Counted from the stretch's first letter, positions 12,077-26,479 are shown. The stretch: 64,000 nucleotides of DNA from Hoplostethus atlanticus (GCA_034670405.1 JAXDDX010000001.1:7056001-7120000); one strand, 5' to 3'. The notes: generated by a model not told the origin, from the sequence alone. Numbers and translations are program-made.

Positions 12077-12150
12077 TTTATACCAATCTATAGCAATAGT
12101 ATAGGTCAAAGTGTCCCTTTGACCTATACATTGCTATAGATTGGTATAAA
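12077..12150. repeat. Foldback hairpin with 34-35 bp arms
   Basis: Left arm 12077-12111 and right arm 12117-12150 are reverse complements except for one inserted base, with a 5-nt spacer. The last 17 bp of the right arm are repeated once more at 12152-12168. It could be a foldback or MITE-like element or a product of template switching. Confidence 0.85.
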
Positions 12151-12194
12151 TCTATAGATTGGTATAAATGCCAAGTGCCAAAATATTAAACACA

Positions 12195-12253
12195 TCAGAT
12201 CCGGATGTCCCACCATAATAAACGTCAGATCCGGACGTCCCACCATAATAAAC
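12195..12253 (+). repeat. 30-bp tandem duplication
   Basis: Two copies of a unit starting TCAGATCCGGA (12195-12223 and 12225-12253), differing at one base. It sits between the hairpin and the SINE/LINE-like tail. Confidence 0.9.
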
Positions 12254-12299
12254 TTTTATGCATTGTGTATACACTGCTTGCCCAAACTCTATCAAATCT

Positions 12300-12547
12300 C
12301 AAATCTATTGCACGCCCAACCGTCCTGGTAGGGGGATCCCTCTCTGAGTAGCCCCTCCAGAGGTTTCTTCCAATTTTCTCTAAAAGGTTTTTTTCGGGGA
12401 GTTTTTCCTTGTCCTCTGTTGAGGGTCTAAGGCTGGGGGATGTCATGTACTAACCATTTATTGTTTCACATGTTGGGCACTGTGAAGCCCTTAGAGACTG
12501 CAATGGTGATTAAGGGCTGTACAGATACATGTGATTTGATTTGATTT
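12300..12547 (+). mobile_element. 3' part of a fish SINE/LINE-type retroposon
   Basis: Contains the landmarks of a very common fish family: GAGGTTTCTTCC, GGGAGTTTTTCCTTG, GGGTCTAAGG, then AAGCCCTTAGAGACTGCAAT, TGATTAAGGGCTGTACAGAT and a terminal (TTTGA)-type tail, TGATTTGATTTGATTT. The ordering places the 3' end on the + strand. Identified from memory of the family; the exact name is not certain. Confidence 0.6.
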
Positions 12548-14904
12548 AAACCCCAAAGTAATATTGCAAGAAAAGATATAACCATATTACACATATCACT
12601 AATAAAATCCTTAAATGATTCATCATAGACATTCATCATATCTGCATATGTGATCACCATCAATAAAGTAAGAGGTCCTCTGGTGCATCCTTTCTTTTTG
12701 CTGCTTCCTTTTGGCACGAGCAGTTTCTTTGGATCAGTTCATAGTGCTGCTGACAGGAACATGTGTTTCTCACCTAGGAAACAAAAAAACATCTTAGGCC
12801 TACATTCAATTTGTGACAATTAAAATAAATGAACAGAACTCATTTTGTCATTTCAGTGTGAGACCACTCATCTGTAGTTAAATACAACTACTCGCCACCG
12901 ATCGCCGGAACACTGGATGGCCGAGCGATTTCTTCTTCTTTCCGAGACGCCATTGAAAGTCTTGATGATTACGATACTAGCTTGCTAACTTGACAACCAA
13001 CATGTGCTGATGCAGCTGGCTAGTCGCCAAATGCCGCTGCCGCGATCAACTTCGCCAAATACCATATTTTGCTTTTATGCTTCAAAGTTATATTTCCACT
13101 CCAAAATAGGAAGTAATGCATACAGATTATGAAAGCCAAGATTTTGTTTTATTAAAATTAGTCAAAATACCAAAATGGTCAAAAATAGACTTTTGACATT
13201 AAAAGGCGTTTCTACGTAAATCAGCCATTGCGACTTCCGAATCATTCTGTGAGAGCACGTCACATTTGAAATACATAATCCATAAACTTGTGCATGAAAT
13301 GAGATGCACTGGCCTTTATTGCCATAGTTAATCATATTTAGCTGAGTGTAGTATCCGTGGAAATTGTGATTATGTCCTCAATTGATTGGCTAACTGTTTT
13401 AGAATTTCACTGGGAGATGTCACTCAGCATATTAAAACACTTTCCATTGAGGAGTGGGCTGGTAATGAAGCTCTGCCTTTTACTCACAGCAACTCACTTT
13501 GCAGCATCCCTCTTTCCTCGTCATATACAGTATATAGAGTACACATAAGTAAAATAAACTGCAACTATTAAGATGGAGAGTAAGTGACTGTACAGAGTAA
13601 GTCTCCTGTTCAGTGCTGATCAGACGCAAGGACCGTCTGTGATGTTCAAGGTCAAATTGAGGCAGCTGATTCGCTATTTTATTGGAATGCCAGTCTGTCA
13701 TTAGAAGTGCGGCAGACAGGCGCTTGGAGCAAATAAACAGGCTGGCAGTGTGCTTACAGTTCACTGTGCTTCTGGCATACCTGCTCTTTAAGTCAAGCCC
13801 TCAAATTACCACTGCTCAAACGGCCCACTTTAGACATACGACAGAAAAACAGAATAATGTGTAGTTTGGAAAGGAGGTGTCATTGAGAAGTGCAGGGGAG
13901 GGTTGGCTCTGAATGTAGAGTGGGAATATTTAATCTTGGGGAATATTTAGCCTGGGGAACAGCTGTGCTCATCTATTGTTGTTGGCTCCAGATTTGGAAA
14001 AAATGAGGTGGAAACCAGGTGAAATGTACCATCAGAGCAGAGGGATACTCAGAAGTAAAGACAGTCTAGTCTACGCCATCAGTCAAAGGAAAACTGTTAC
14101 AAATATAACAGACAGATGAAATAGCTATAACTGAGCAACATCTTATCACACTCACATCACCCATAGTTAATACAGCATAGTTTATCCAAGTATAATCAGA
14201 TCAATTAAAATCATTGCATTAGATTGTGTTTGTCTGAGATTGTTTGAGATTGAGATTTGTGTTTTTGTGTGAGTGTGAAAGATTGTGTTGTAATTAATTA
14301 CATTTTAAAATCCCAGTTGATGGAAAGATATTTTCAATCATTTGGTGGCTCCAACAGCCGACCTATGCATGGAGCTGCATGTATTTTTTGACTTCCAAAC
14401 AAACTGACTACTACTACTATTATGTTTGAACCCATCTTACGTTTCTAGCAACAGTGAAAATACATTTATATTTAAAAATCTGTACTATGTTATGTAAATT
14501 GTAATGTTTAGAAGGTGGTAAAATATTTTTTTTCAAACCAGATCCTGCGATCTGTTTGAAGTAGTCCAGGTCGCAGAGGGCCTCTAACCTTTCTCCAGAT
14601 GAAACTGACAGTGCTTATTGCTATAGGCCTGCTTTGTTAGTGTGGTGACATCAAAAGTGGTTCTTGGGGGGATGAGAATCGGACCTGAATGGAGAGGTGA
14701 ACTTAATCGCCATGTTGCCATGGTAACGTAGAACATGACACTGCAGCGAGAGTAGGTGAACGAGGTGACTGGTCAGGCAGTACTGTAACAGGAGAGCCCA
14801 CAGTAGTTACCTGTAGCCTTTTAACTCAGCAGCAGAGGGGAGGGGTGGGGATTTCACGTAGAATTACAGTAGAATCAAGTTTCCAGATAAGCATCAGAGC
14901 TATT
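12548..14904. other. No recognised gene; CpG-bearing patch near 12.9-13.05 kb
   Basis: Mostly plain noncoding DNA. 12890-13050 is richer in CpG and may be the edge of an unidentified repeat. Confidence 0.45.
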
Positions 14905-15285
14905 TTAGTCAGAGTTAGGTTTGGCAACTAAAACTTTGGTTAAGGTTAGGCAGCTAAACAATTTGATCAAGGTTAGTGTAAAGTTTTGGTCATGGTTAAA
15001 TAAGAAAAAACGTTAATTGAAAATGAAAACTTTATTCACTGCAGAAAACTTGTTTGTATGAGTCAGCTCTCAAGCCTGAGTCGCCGGAGTCGAACGAAAG
15101 CACCTACGCCCATCCACCATCCGAAACCCCCATGCTCTTACTTTCCACTGCACTATTTCAATGTCAAACTCCTGCCTGTTTCAGTCACGTGAGCTCCACC
15201 TCCTGTTTCACGCACTATGTAGAATATCATACGAAATTATGCTGCAATACGTGACTATAACTGCGATGTTGATATGAGAACAGTC
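14905..15285. mobile_element. Old dispersed fish repeat with GGTTAAGGTTAGG core
   Basis: Starts with AGTTAGGTTTGGCAACTAAA and repeated GGTTAAGGTTAG / TCATGGTTAAATAAG, then a CpG-bearing part with TCGCCGGAGTCGAAC, and ends in ATATCATACGAAATTATGCT. This block order resembles a widespread teleost repeat. Class unassigned. Confidence 0.45.
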
Positions 15286-17153
15286 TGAGATATGTCATTG
15301 CTTCTCTTAGGAATCTTGAGAAATATTTAATCTGTTTCAACTGTCTTTACTGATCAAACCGGGCGCACGGGTGGCATCCATCATCAACTCTTGGGTGAGG
15401 AGAGCGAGATATTCATGTTTATAGTGTGCTGTCTTTAACTAGCCTGACTCTAACAGCAGTATGATAGGACTGTGAATGTCCCGCATTGTATCAGAGCCTC
15501 TTCGGAGCAGCTGTCTCATAGTTCATGAGATCCTTTGAGGCTATGGAGGCCATGTCCACAGCCGTCATAGTACACCTCACATTCTGACTGAGGAGAAGGG
15601 GGCTTTAAGGCATGGGGGCCAGGGTGGGGCTCTGTAGTCTTGTGGCTCGAGGCATTGCGTATGCCAGGGATTAAGACTACCATTCTAAGGCATAGTAATA
15701 AAATGCAACTGCTGCTCCTCACCTTTTTACTGACGGCAGCACCTTTTGTTACAGATGGCAAAAGACATAATTTCTCATGTAATTTATGTATTTTTTTGTA
15801 TATGTTTACCATCTCCCCCTCACTGCTTATTGATCTTAATATCCTTTTGTAAAGCTTAAAAGGCAGTGGCATGATGGGATGTGTGGTAGAGATGGATGCC
15901 CCAGAAAAAGTGGTTGCTTATTCACAATGGTCAATGGAGTGATACTTGGTTTAATGACATTTCAAGTCATCTGCTAATGGCCTCATATTTTTACTGCATA
16001 AAAGTTCAGTGATGACTCAAGTTAAATCATTTGTCAAGACAGGTACAATTTACAATACAGGGAAGAGAGAACAAGGCCAGCAGAAGCTGAAGGACAGCTT
16101 ACAATAATGCCATATCTTTTCATAGGTTACTGAATATCTCATAGGGTCCATTGGACAGTTTTAATGAAAATACTTCCCCTTATTTAGCAGTGAAGGTCAA
16201 AGGTATGAATCTATGGTTCTTCTTTTGTCAGCTTTATATGATCTCCGTGGATCTGTGAAGTGGACAATATTTCATTTAGGCTTTATGTAAAGAACTGCAG
16301 TGTTTTATCATTATTTTGGAGAGGCTGCACATGCTAGTGATAACAAAGGAAGAAGCAATCCAGAGAAAAGATTGCTTTGTCATTTGTATAGCTTAAATAT
16401 ATTTTTGCAATTGCCTATATGCCACAGTCTGACTATGTGGTCAAGCATTATATCTGTGTAATTTCTTCCCCAAAAAAACATGTTGGGATATTACTATGGG
16501 TATACAAAATATAATAAAGTTCCGTACCGCCAGGTATAAAAGGACTTTCCACTAATCTCAACCTCGATCAAAGTTGGGTGTGTCTGTGCAAGCATTGTGT
16601 TAACCATGTCACCATTATGGGCATGTATGGGGTATTATGGGGTATTATATTTCCAGATCTTCTTCTTCATGGGAGAAAGTTTTATTTTGATAGTATATGT
16701 CATGATGTTTGATTGTTCTTGCCTCTTTTCAGCAACAACAGAAGGGGCCAGCTAATCACCTTTGACCTTTTCAAGTGGGCTCCAGGCTTGTGGGGGTGAG
16801 GATGCTACTGCTAAGTGTGATCAATCAACACCATGGTTGACCACTTTTTACTTAATGTGTGAAATCTGAGTTCCTAGCCCTCCTAACCCTCCAAGGAAAA
16901 AGACATTCTTTTCAAAGTGGATTATGAAAATAGTCATGCCTATGCCTAAATTTGAATGTTTGAAAAGTGGTAAAGTAAATCAAAAGCTTAAAATATTGTG
17001 ACAATAAGTGATTTTTTTCTGAAACACAAAAACATTGTTATGACACTTGTAGAAGAGCTTTATTAGTGTTTTATGGGACATTCGTATTTGGTCCTAATGT
17101 CAGGTTTCATTAGGTGCTCATGTAATGGTTATGTCATTTGTGATTGTCATTTC

Positions 17154-17180
17154 ATCTTCTTCTTCTTCTTCTTCTTCTTC
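17154..17180 (+). repeat. (TTC)n microsatellite
   Basis: Nine TTC trinucleotides followed by a short AGTAGTAATAATAG run. Confidence 0.9.
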
Positions 17181-19829
17181 ATAGTAGTAATAATAGTAGT
17201 TTTCATAATAACATAATTACATTTGGACCGTTCATTTAAACTTTTCGCTCAATAAATGAACACAGTGTTCTAGTGGTAGCATGACATGAATGAGTTATGG
17301 AAGCCGACAGCCGAGGATTGAATCAGTATTCATGTTCATGGAGCTGGTATGAATGCGTTATTAACTTAATTTATTTCATTATTTTGGACTTCCTTCTTTA
17401 TTTGATACTCAACAAGTGTAGTAATGTTTAGAGTAAATATGTCTGCTGTGAATTTATGTTTGAAACAGCTGAAATGGCTTATTGTCTTCTGAGAGAGTGC
17501 TACGGTCTCATGTCAAGGTCACCCCTTGCTCTTCAATACTGTCATTGTTTTTTCCTCTGCAATGAAATATTGGAATGTGTTCGCAACTTTGTAATAGAAC
17601 AATTGCTGGGGAAAGAGGCTTTTCATAGCGGTGGGAAATAGAATGATAAGCTATGTGTTGCAGGAATAATATTTCAAGGCCGCTGTCCCCCGCGGTCATA
17701 AGGGGTTCAGCCAATTTGTGTTAGCAAAGGTCAGGTCCATCTGGAGTGCTGTTTACATTCTGGGGTACCCTGGTTCCTCGGGCGCTGTCGACTGAAGAAT
17801 AGTGTCACACACACTGGAAGTCATACAGTCTTGTCCAAGTACAGTCTGCATTCCGGGCAACCTACAAAACTTAGCATGTTTGGAATGTTCTGTGTTCCGC
17901 TTCACAATGAGAGTGACTCAACAAAGGAGCCGTTGGATTGATTCTCTCTCTTGCCTGTCACAGTTATTAACTTCCTCACAGACACGCACAGTGCTCCTTT
18001 ATTTTCCTGATTCTGTTTGGGCACATTGTAACGGAGATGATATTGTTAGTGTGTTTGTGAAGGTCACATCTGCAAGTGATGATGGAGGATCTCTTTGGAG
18101 AGTCTTATATTAAAAACAACCCACCTGGACTCAACAATTATTTTCTGTCTAGTACTGCATTATTCATGCACATGAAATAATGGCACACAGAAACTATGTT
18201 GCTAGTCCTGTTTTTTATTATTGTTATTTTTCTTTGGGACCTCGATGGGCTATTGCTGTACAGATGGCCCATGGGAGTTTTCTGTGGACATGCTAAGGTC
18301 CCAACTCCATTCTGTAGCCGGCCATCAGGGCTAAAATTAAAGGTCTCTATGGTCTGTCATTGCTGCACTCCAGCTCCGGCTATATCATCAACACTGCACT
18401 GGAAACTGTTAACCTTCCAATTGGACTTGACTGCCAAGACTTGCTGTGACATTGTTCTTCAAAGCTCCAATTTTTGGAATTCATAGAGCACTTACAGAGG
18501 GCTCCAAAAGTCTGAGTCCACCATCTGAGTTCATCGTTTATCAAAAATGAATGCACTTTTTTTTTACTCATTTGATACATCGTATTCAAGAATACATTGT
18601 TTAGAACTGATTCAAATCAAAATTTTCAGATCTTACACATTACAGTTGGAATAAATTGGAATTAGAATAAACTGATATCACTTGTGGTCCTAAGAATCAT
18701 TAGGTTTAATGTCTTCAACTCGCCTGCGTGTCCTATAGATCGATCGAGCCAGTGATTTGCCCAGGTGAACATATACACTTGTACATTGTACATTTGTGCT
18801 TGTTTACTTTTTGTTGTTTCTCTGCCTGCTATATCTTGTATATATCTATTGTAATATTCTTACATTGCCAGTGAAACATTTACATTACAAACATTACATT
18901 TAATAGATATGTCTGCAGTATAGCTCTGAGACCAACCCAGTAGAACCCAGAGGAAAAGGCTTTACAGTTTAAACATGGAGCATGCAGAAGAACGTGATGA
19001 CATAGTCTGAGTTAGGATTCATGTGACTGATCTCTGTTTCCAGGTGAGAAAAGCAATGGGGCCAAGGCTTTCACCCCTGTGCCTCCCACTTCTGCTAATA
19101 GGTATTTTCATTGAAGAAATGGCAATCGTTTTCCTCTCCCTGAGTCAGTGTGATACTCAGGGAAGAGAGGAATTCAAGAGTGTCAATGTTTCCTACAGTC
19201 TCATAATAGCGCGATGGGGGAAGACCAAGGTAGACAAGGAACTACACTCTCTACCTGCAACAACTGGCACTAGATGGGAGAGAAACTGCTGTTATTTTCT
19301 GCTGTTTGACTGAATGTGCTTTGTCGGGACCACCTCGTCAGGCCAGTTAAGTCGTGTGTGTCTTTATGACAGCGTGTACGTACTTGTGGGTGTGCATGTG
19401 TGTTTGCTGGGCAGCGTTAAGCTCCTGTGGTTCTGACTTTCCATTGTTGTGAGTATTGTTGTCAGCGGCGGTGGTCTGTGGTGTGCCAGTGTGTGGGCGG
19501 TTAACAGCTGACCACTGGGAAAAGCAAGCATCACATCCGTCCCATTACGGTTGGTCTCTGCCTCCCAGACATGCTGCAGGCACAGGACCGTTCGCACAAC
19601 AATTTCAGACAAATTTGTTGTGACAGGCAGGTTTAAATCTAATCAGCTTGAGCAGATGTTTGCTCCTAACAATTCTACATGTTCACTCTCACTTGCTGTA
19701 AGGAATCTCAAATGACCTTTTTCAAAGGTTGAATACCAGCATGCTTTGTGAGCACTACTCACTGGTCACGCGATCAAATTACTCCACAAGATAGATGTAT
19801 GTTGATGCTCATGCTCTCTGTATGGCTGC

Positions 19830-19849
19830 GCACACACACACACACACAT
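19830..19849 (+). repeat. (CA)n microsatellite
   Basis: Ten CA units, short and pure. Confidence 0.9.
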
Positions 19850-20094
19850 ACACAGGCTTACACTCGAAGGAAATAAGTCACATTATAGTCTATTATATCA
19901 ATATCCATAGTGACATTAAGCCCAAGTGACAGCACAACATTACATTTATTTTCATGGGCTCGGTTCTAGCCACTGAGAGCATTTCACAATTAACAGATCA
20001 TAAATATTTCATTTGTACTCATGTACGCTTTGAGGAGAGCTCAGCAGTGACAGAGAGTGCTGTTATAAGGAGCACCTCCCTTTCTCAGTCCACT

Positions 20095-20367
20095 CCTCTC
20101 CCACCCTCCACAGAAGCAGCCTATGATGTAATGTTCCTACTGCTGATAGAGCAACCCCCTCTCCTGCTTTTCATTTTTTCCCCTCCCCTTCCGATTTGCT
20201 ACCGCTGCTGCTGGTGATAGTGGTAGTGGATGTGTGCGTGTGGTGCCGGTTCAGCTGCAGCCCTGGGCATCTCTGGGGATCCCTGCAGAGCTTCTGTTCT
20301 TCTGTCACCACTCGACCGAGAGCTGCTTCTACTGAGCACTGCAAGACCTTGTCCTCTACAGATGAAG
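20095..20367 (+). other. Weak candidate alternative first exon
   Basis: A TTATAAGG box near 20064 is followed by about 300 nt of pyrimidine-rich then mixed sequence ending GATGAAG|GTAATT, a possible donor. It contains ATGs, unlike the candidate at 26480, and has no other support. Confidence 0.15.
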
Positions 20368-23300
20368 GTAATTCTTATGACTCGTGACAAAGGAAATGCA
20401 TTGCAAAAGAGGAGTAGAGGAGTAGAGGGAGACAGTAACATAGGGAGAGAGAGAGGGGACAGGAGGCTGTCTGAGTGTCCAGTTAGCTGCTGTGTAAATT
20501 GGCCTGGTCGGTGAAAGCTTCTTGTCGCCATGGCGTTGGGTGCCATGGCAATAGATTAATTTTATTCCCTGTGGCTTCCTCAGTGTGTGTGCATGTAGTA
20601 TGGTGTTGGTTTCCATGGTAAAGATGAGACAGATTCTTCTGATGGCTCAGAGGTAATTCAGCATGTCTCATGGAAGGCTACAATACCTTTGGAGAAGTGA
20701 TTTATTTTCTCCTAAGAAGATTTGTACAGGTGATTACAGTAAGCTTTTTTTGCTGCTCAGTTATCTTAGAATTTTTGCTCTGTTGTACTTTTTAATTTTA
20801 GTGAAAAAAGATTTATTTATTTATATTACTTACTTACTTGGACCATATGTCTCACGTTCATTTTTGCCTGCTCTTAAGAAACTGGGCGTGTACATGGACA
20901 ATGATGTAGTCTAGAATGAATGATACAGTGACCGTTATCTGCGTGTTTTAGAAGTTAACGATGAACACTGCTTTAGGTAGATGCTTAGCCAAACACTGTT
21001 TTCCTTCATCATCATTGTCTTTGACCAGGATGTGTAATTCATGCACAGATACTTCAGTGGGTTTGCTTGATTTTCAGCAGTTGCTTAACCTTAACTCTTG
21101 TACTTTGTCTGATGCTAGGTTAATATTTCATGCCTTGTCTGCCCCACATGTAGATGGGGTCATAACTAATTCATCCCCAGGATTTTCCCTCTACTTATAT
21201 CAAGCAAAGACAAATTCCATCACTTGTTTCCATTCATTCTGTCTAATACCATCAATTCATCTCAGTAAGGACAATATATGGTCCTTTTACTTAGTACAGA
21301 GTATATTAGGAGCATTTCCCTTTTGTTGTAACTGTGTGTTGATGAACACACATTTTTAAATCATAATCCCATTAGCCTTAAAGTACCAGAAGGAAGGTGT
21401 GAGCCCTTTGGTGGTAAGGGTGTATTGTGGAGAACAATTGAATGCTTTGATTGGTCGGGGAAAACCACATGGTGCTTTTAGGGTCATTTTATGATTTCCC
21501 CATAGGGAAGAGGTCATGTTTACAGTGAATTGGTAATTGGCTCCTTTAGACACAGCAGACACAGAACATATTATCCTTGAGGCAATTTTTCTTCTGCATT
21601 TGCTAGGAGAACAGACTATCTAGCCATGGCATGTGTGTAGCTAACAGCCAGCTGAATTAAAAGCAAGTCTCCCTCTTGTCATTCTGACCTTCGTTTTATC
21701 ACCTGATAGACAAAATGACGTTAATCAGGAGTGGACCAATGGAGTACTGCGTTATAAATGTCTATTGGGAGTGATCAAACCAGCCATTTGGACTAAGTCA
21801 AATAGCGCTGTGTGGTGGCAATAGTCCTTGTCTTGTCTTTGTCTTTAAGCACTTACCCCCTAAGTAAAGAGGATGTCGAAACTGCGATGTAAGGTCTAAA
21901 AGCATTTCACACCTGCTCATTCTCCAAGGAGATTTTCTAAGTGAAGGTAATTGCTCATTTCACATGTAATCTGAATTTATAGCCCCATTGTAGATTTTTT
22001 CATTTTGGATTCAAGCAGAATGAGTGTGCTTAGCAGTATTCATTAGGGAGATTTTAAAGACAGTGTGTTTAAGATTTAGATTTCACATTTTAATCTGTTA
22101 TGCTGGAAAGAAGAAGAGCCATGTGACCAATTATTTTCATTACGTTAACGTTAATTAGTATTTCATTTTGAGACCCTCGGAGACGTACCTTAAATGAGAG
22201 ACTTTCATTTTCTATGGAACAGCTGGGCATCTAAGGTAATCGGTCTTCGATAAGTGCTGACCTCCTCTGATCCTAGCAGAACTGACTTTAAAGTGCCCCA
22301 AGAGGCATGACGAGGAAAGGCCTTTCTTTTCGCTATTAAAAGTCCTACTAGAAAAGTTAGCACATTTTCAATGCACCTATCTATGAAATGATGTTTGAGA
22401 AATCTTATCATAAACATTGTTGGCTGCGGTATCGAATTACTTGCCACGAGGGGAGGACAATTTGCTTGATTAATTTCCCCCTCCATTGGAAGGAGGAGGA
22501 CATGGCTGTTATGTGGCGACAGGGTGTGGGTGTGTGTGGGGGGAGGGGGACTTGAAATACAAAATACAGGAAAGTTGAGCTGCTGCCACTTCAGTACGGA
22601 CATGGTGGGCCACCTGAGGAGCATCCGAGCTGTTCCTCTCGCTCTACCACTGTTGAATTTTAAACAGGCCCACTTGGTTTGGAGCGGTGCCACTGGCTCC
22701 GGTTTGATGAGCGTTAACTCCAGTAGATAGTTTGGCAGTAACTATTATGTGCTACAAATAAATGTTTCTATTAAAAACGCAAACATAGATTAACAAGAGG
22801 TTGAGGGAAACAAATGAATACAGTGAGAGAACCAGGAAGAGAGAGAATGAAGTGATGGTGTGCCCATCTGATGTAGTGGACACACATGACTGGCAGTGCC
22901 GGGAACTCCAGTTTTGTCAGACTAGTGAGTAATGCATAGGAGGGTGACATAGCGAAAAAGGCGCATTCAGGAAACGATCTAATGAAAGGACCTGGGGTGA
23001 ATCACGCCGATTACGGCAAAGCTCTCACACACACCCCTGGGATGGTTCACTGGCATCACCATCCTGCCAGAGGGCACTCATCCCACAAACCACACATAGG
23101 GAACAGGAAGTGTATTGACTTTTAATGAATGTGCCATGTCAATTATCATCACACTCATATTGCACACAGAGTCTGAATACTTGTTTCATTTAATATTTTT
23201 TTACCCATACTAGGGACAGGGTGAACAACCTAACCCATGTCCTACTGTACTGTACACCTCCCATCATACTGAATGAGTCAGGTTTCTTCGTCAAAATGAG

Positions 23301-26300
23301 TCACTCACCTCCAACGGGGTTGGACTGTGACACTTCTGCTGGTACTGGTACAGGACAGCTCATTCACCTTTTGAAAATCTAGCCACACTACAACTAACAA
23401 CATAATAGCGTCAATGTTCTACAAAGTCTTAGCATTACTTTAACATACTGTATCTAGAATAGCCTAAATGCATTCACCAGGAACATGAATGAAGGCACAT
23501 CTAGCACTCAGGCCAAAATTGAAAAGTCGTGTGAGGGCAAGTAAAGGCCATGACTGAGTGGAGTCTGATACAGTAGTTGTGACTGTAGCTGTTTTTCTCT
23601 AGAGGTTAGAATCACGCCTTGTGTCCACTGGGCATCTCTTTTTAGCGTGTGGTGTGTGTTGACCATGGCTCCTGCTGTTACTATGCAACTACTGACAACC
23701 TGTATGAAGCACAGTTGAAATATTTGTAACTTTTTGTGCACAGTGTTTATGTTGATAAAGCATGCTAAGCTACCCTAGTGTTAAGGTCTTAGCTAGCCTA
23801 GAGAATGATCCTAGATTGTGCGGTTCCTTTATTTACTGTCACCTCACTCTGATAATAAATGCCTGCTAAGATAAAGGCGAGTGAGAAGGAGCGAGAGAGC
23901 CCTATTACTATATAGCTGTCTGTTACATGAGTCACAAATGCATTTCAAGATAAAACAGAGATGTGACACGTGGAGGGTCTAGTGTTAATGCTGACATGAT
24001 TGTCATTTTGATCTTGATGACACAGTGTACTCATGAGCACAGAAGTGATAACATTAAGCTGAGAGTGCAGTGCTACTTTAGCTCAATTGTCTTAGGAGTC
24101 CTGTCAGCCTCAGCGACTGCCAGTAGCCTAGCCCTGCTATCTTGTGTGTTTCCATTAAGCTAATATGTGTAACACAAGGGCTTATCGCAGCATTGTAATG
24201 CCTAGACTGTTATTCATTTATATAGAATGACCTGTCAGCACTTCTGCCGGCTGTGTGTGTGTGTGACATGCTGAAGAGAATGACCAAACTAGCATTTTTA
24301 TTCAGTCTCCCGAAATCACGAAAGCCCGTGTCACATGTTTAAAACATATTTTTAACCGTTTCCATCCAACATTTTCCTACTCAATGTTTTATTTTTACTC
24401 CTAACTGGTGGGGTGCACTTTGTCTTGGAGTCATGCTGACTGGAGGCACTCAAAAGTGACATTTTGAGACCATTCACATTAACGGGGTCACGAGCAGTAA
24501 AAAGGACCAGCCTTCCTCTGTTTGACTAGTCTGAGCCACGTGTTTAGACGTCTGCGAGAGGGGTCCCCTATGTCCTATGGATTGTTTACACAGGGTCGTC
24601 TGCATGGCAGTGGCAGGTGGTCCAACTCAACGAAAGGTGAGTTACCAATGCAAGGCAGTGGGTCTCCAATAGGGACAGAGGTATTTGACTGACTACCGAA
24701 TGTCAAAGCGTGAGTTGTAAGTAAGACATCCGCTAAGTAGCCTTGCTGTAGCCGCTGCACATCTCAGGTGACCACATGGACTCTCGACTCTACTCCCTCC
24801 ACGCTGACATTCTGAATCCTGACACCTCAAAACTTGGCATTGCATCTGCCTGCTTAGCCGTGCCTAAAGTATATAATTAGCAAGTACGTTTTTAGAAACA
24901 GGCGTCCCCGTCTCAACACCCCGCTATCTTACACCTCTCTCTATTTACCCTGGAAATATTCTCGGGGAAAAAAAAGCCATGCAAAGTTGTTTGGTAACAC
25001 TTTACACATCTTTAAGCACAGTTCCTTTTCTCCTCATAATCTCCTTATTATGGTACATTTATTTTGGGAACGCCTGTTCATAAACAAATATTTGGCACAT
25101 TATTACATGAGATATGATGCATTCTGAAGCTATTAATACACAAGCCAAGCCGAGCTCTGTCTATAAAGCATGAAGAGCAGTATGTGGTTTCTTTTGAGCA
25201 GAGTGTCCCCTTTACAGTGCATGAAATGGTCCCTTCTGAGACTTGTTAGCATCACTGCTCTTGTAGTGCTTTCAGTGTCGTGGCCTGAAAGTTTGTCCTT
25301 GCCTGTGTTGTGTGTATTATTTTAGAACCGCTTTGTGGCACAGCCTCATACACAGGCTCTGAGAGAATCAACCTCACTAGTTTATATCTTGTAATCTGGT
25401 GGTTTTCGGCATTGTCCGATAAGTCATGGCACACAATATTAAATGCTACTAATATAAATAGTATTATATCGTTTTAATTTCCCATGGTCTGGAAAAGTAC
25501 TTTATCGTGAATGACTAGAGTCTGTCCATTGAACTGTTTTGTTTGTTCAAAATTCATGTGCAGAAAATATTTTAACTTTCTATTCCAGGCATAAACAGGC
25601 AGACAATGTTTCAACGTTGGGGAGTCATACTGAAATTCCAGAGTAGGGTTTTAACCAGACTGTTCTTTATGAAAAAATCTACTGATAAAGTAAGCCATGG
25701 TGATGATGACTGGAGATTGTTACTTTTTGAAAGAAGTAAAAATGAACGTTAGTAAAATTGTATTATAGATTTTAAGCCCCAAAACCTGTTTAATGTTCAA
25801 AGTTTAAATTTCCAGATACCAAATACCCAACATGGGGATGCATAATGATTCGGCTTTAGGACAGATTTGGTTTATTTACTGGTATTTACAAGCATTAGTC
25901 AGTGTTTTTGTATGGGTGCAACCAGCTGGCTGAGAAACACACATCTGTAGTCGATAACAAGGGGATCATTTCCCGAGAGAGCTGAAACATATTCAGTGAG
26001 CGAAACCCACCCGTTTCAGTCAATTACTGGTGGGCTAATGTGTGCATGCTCAATACTGAAATGTGATTTAAGTTAATTGCTATTCTCATTTTAAATTCAG
26101 CCACTGTACAGTATGTTGCACAACTGTTTTTGTTTGTGTCAACTTTTTAAAACGTCGAGGTGGAAATAATTCCCCAAAAAATGTGGACAAGGATTGTCAC
26201 CAATCTTGTGACCAGCAAATCCCAGGTTTGATCCCTGTGGCAGCAAAGTGTTTTTCGCCTGAAGAATCCAGCTCCTGGTTGCCCCTCTGTCCTGACCCCT

Positions 26301-26380
26301 CCTCCTTAATACCCCAGTTATATACGTAAATCAAGAAAGTCTTAAGTCAAGATCATCTTGTACTTGTAACTCTTACACCC

Positions 26381-26384
<4 letters not shown>
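20368..26384. other. No recognised gene
   Basis: Noncoding sequence. 22140-22460 is complex and AT-rich, with a 162-codon minus-strand frame (22693-22205) that lacks any domain and is judged chance. Confidence 0.5.
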
Positions 26385-26451
<67 letters not shown>

Positions 26452-26476
26452 ACTAGCTCCCTCTCTCTCTCTCTCT
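26385..26476 (+). repeat. (CT)n microsatellite before the candidate first exon
   Basis: A near-perfect CT run of about 60 nt (26385-26446) is followed after a short break by a second, shorter run. On the other strand it is (GA)n, which GAGA-type factors can bind and which can form H-DNA. It lies immediately upstream of the ATG-free leader candidate. Confidence 0.9.
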
Positions 26477-26479
26477 GTC

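Larger units (their letters stand above)
15286..20060. other. No recognised gene
   Basis: Noncoding sequence with only a (TTC)n tract (17154) and a short (CA)n (19830). A GC-rich TGTCCCCCGCGG at 17684 resembles half of a CTCF site. Confidence 0.5.

Noticed and set aside
12466-12780. Minus-strand 83-codon frame with a Lys-rich start
   Set aside because: It partly overlaps the retroposon tail and has no recognisable domain.
22205-22693. 162-codon minus-strand open frame
   Set aside because: No domain, signal peptide or codon periodicity; it includes a low-complexity Pro/Thr-His stretch from a GT-rich tract; judged chance.
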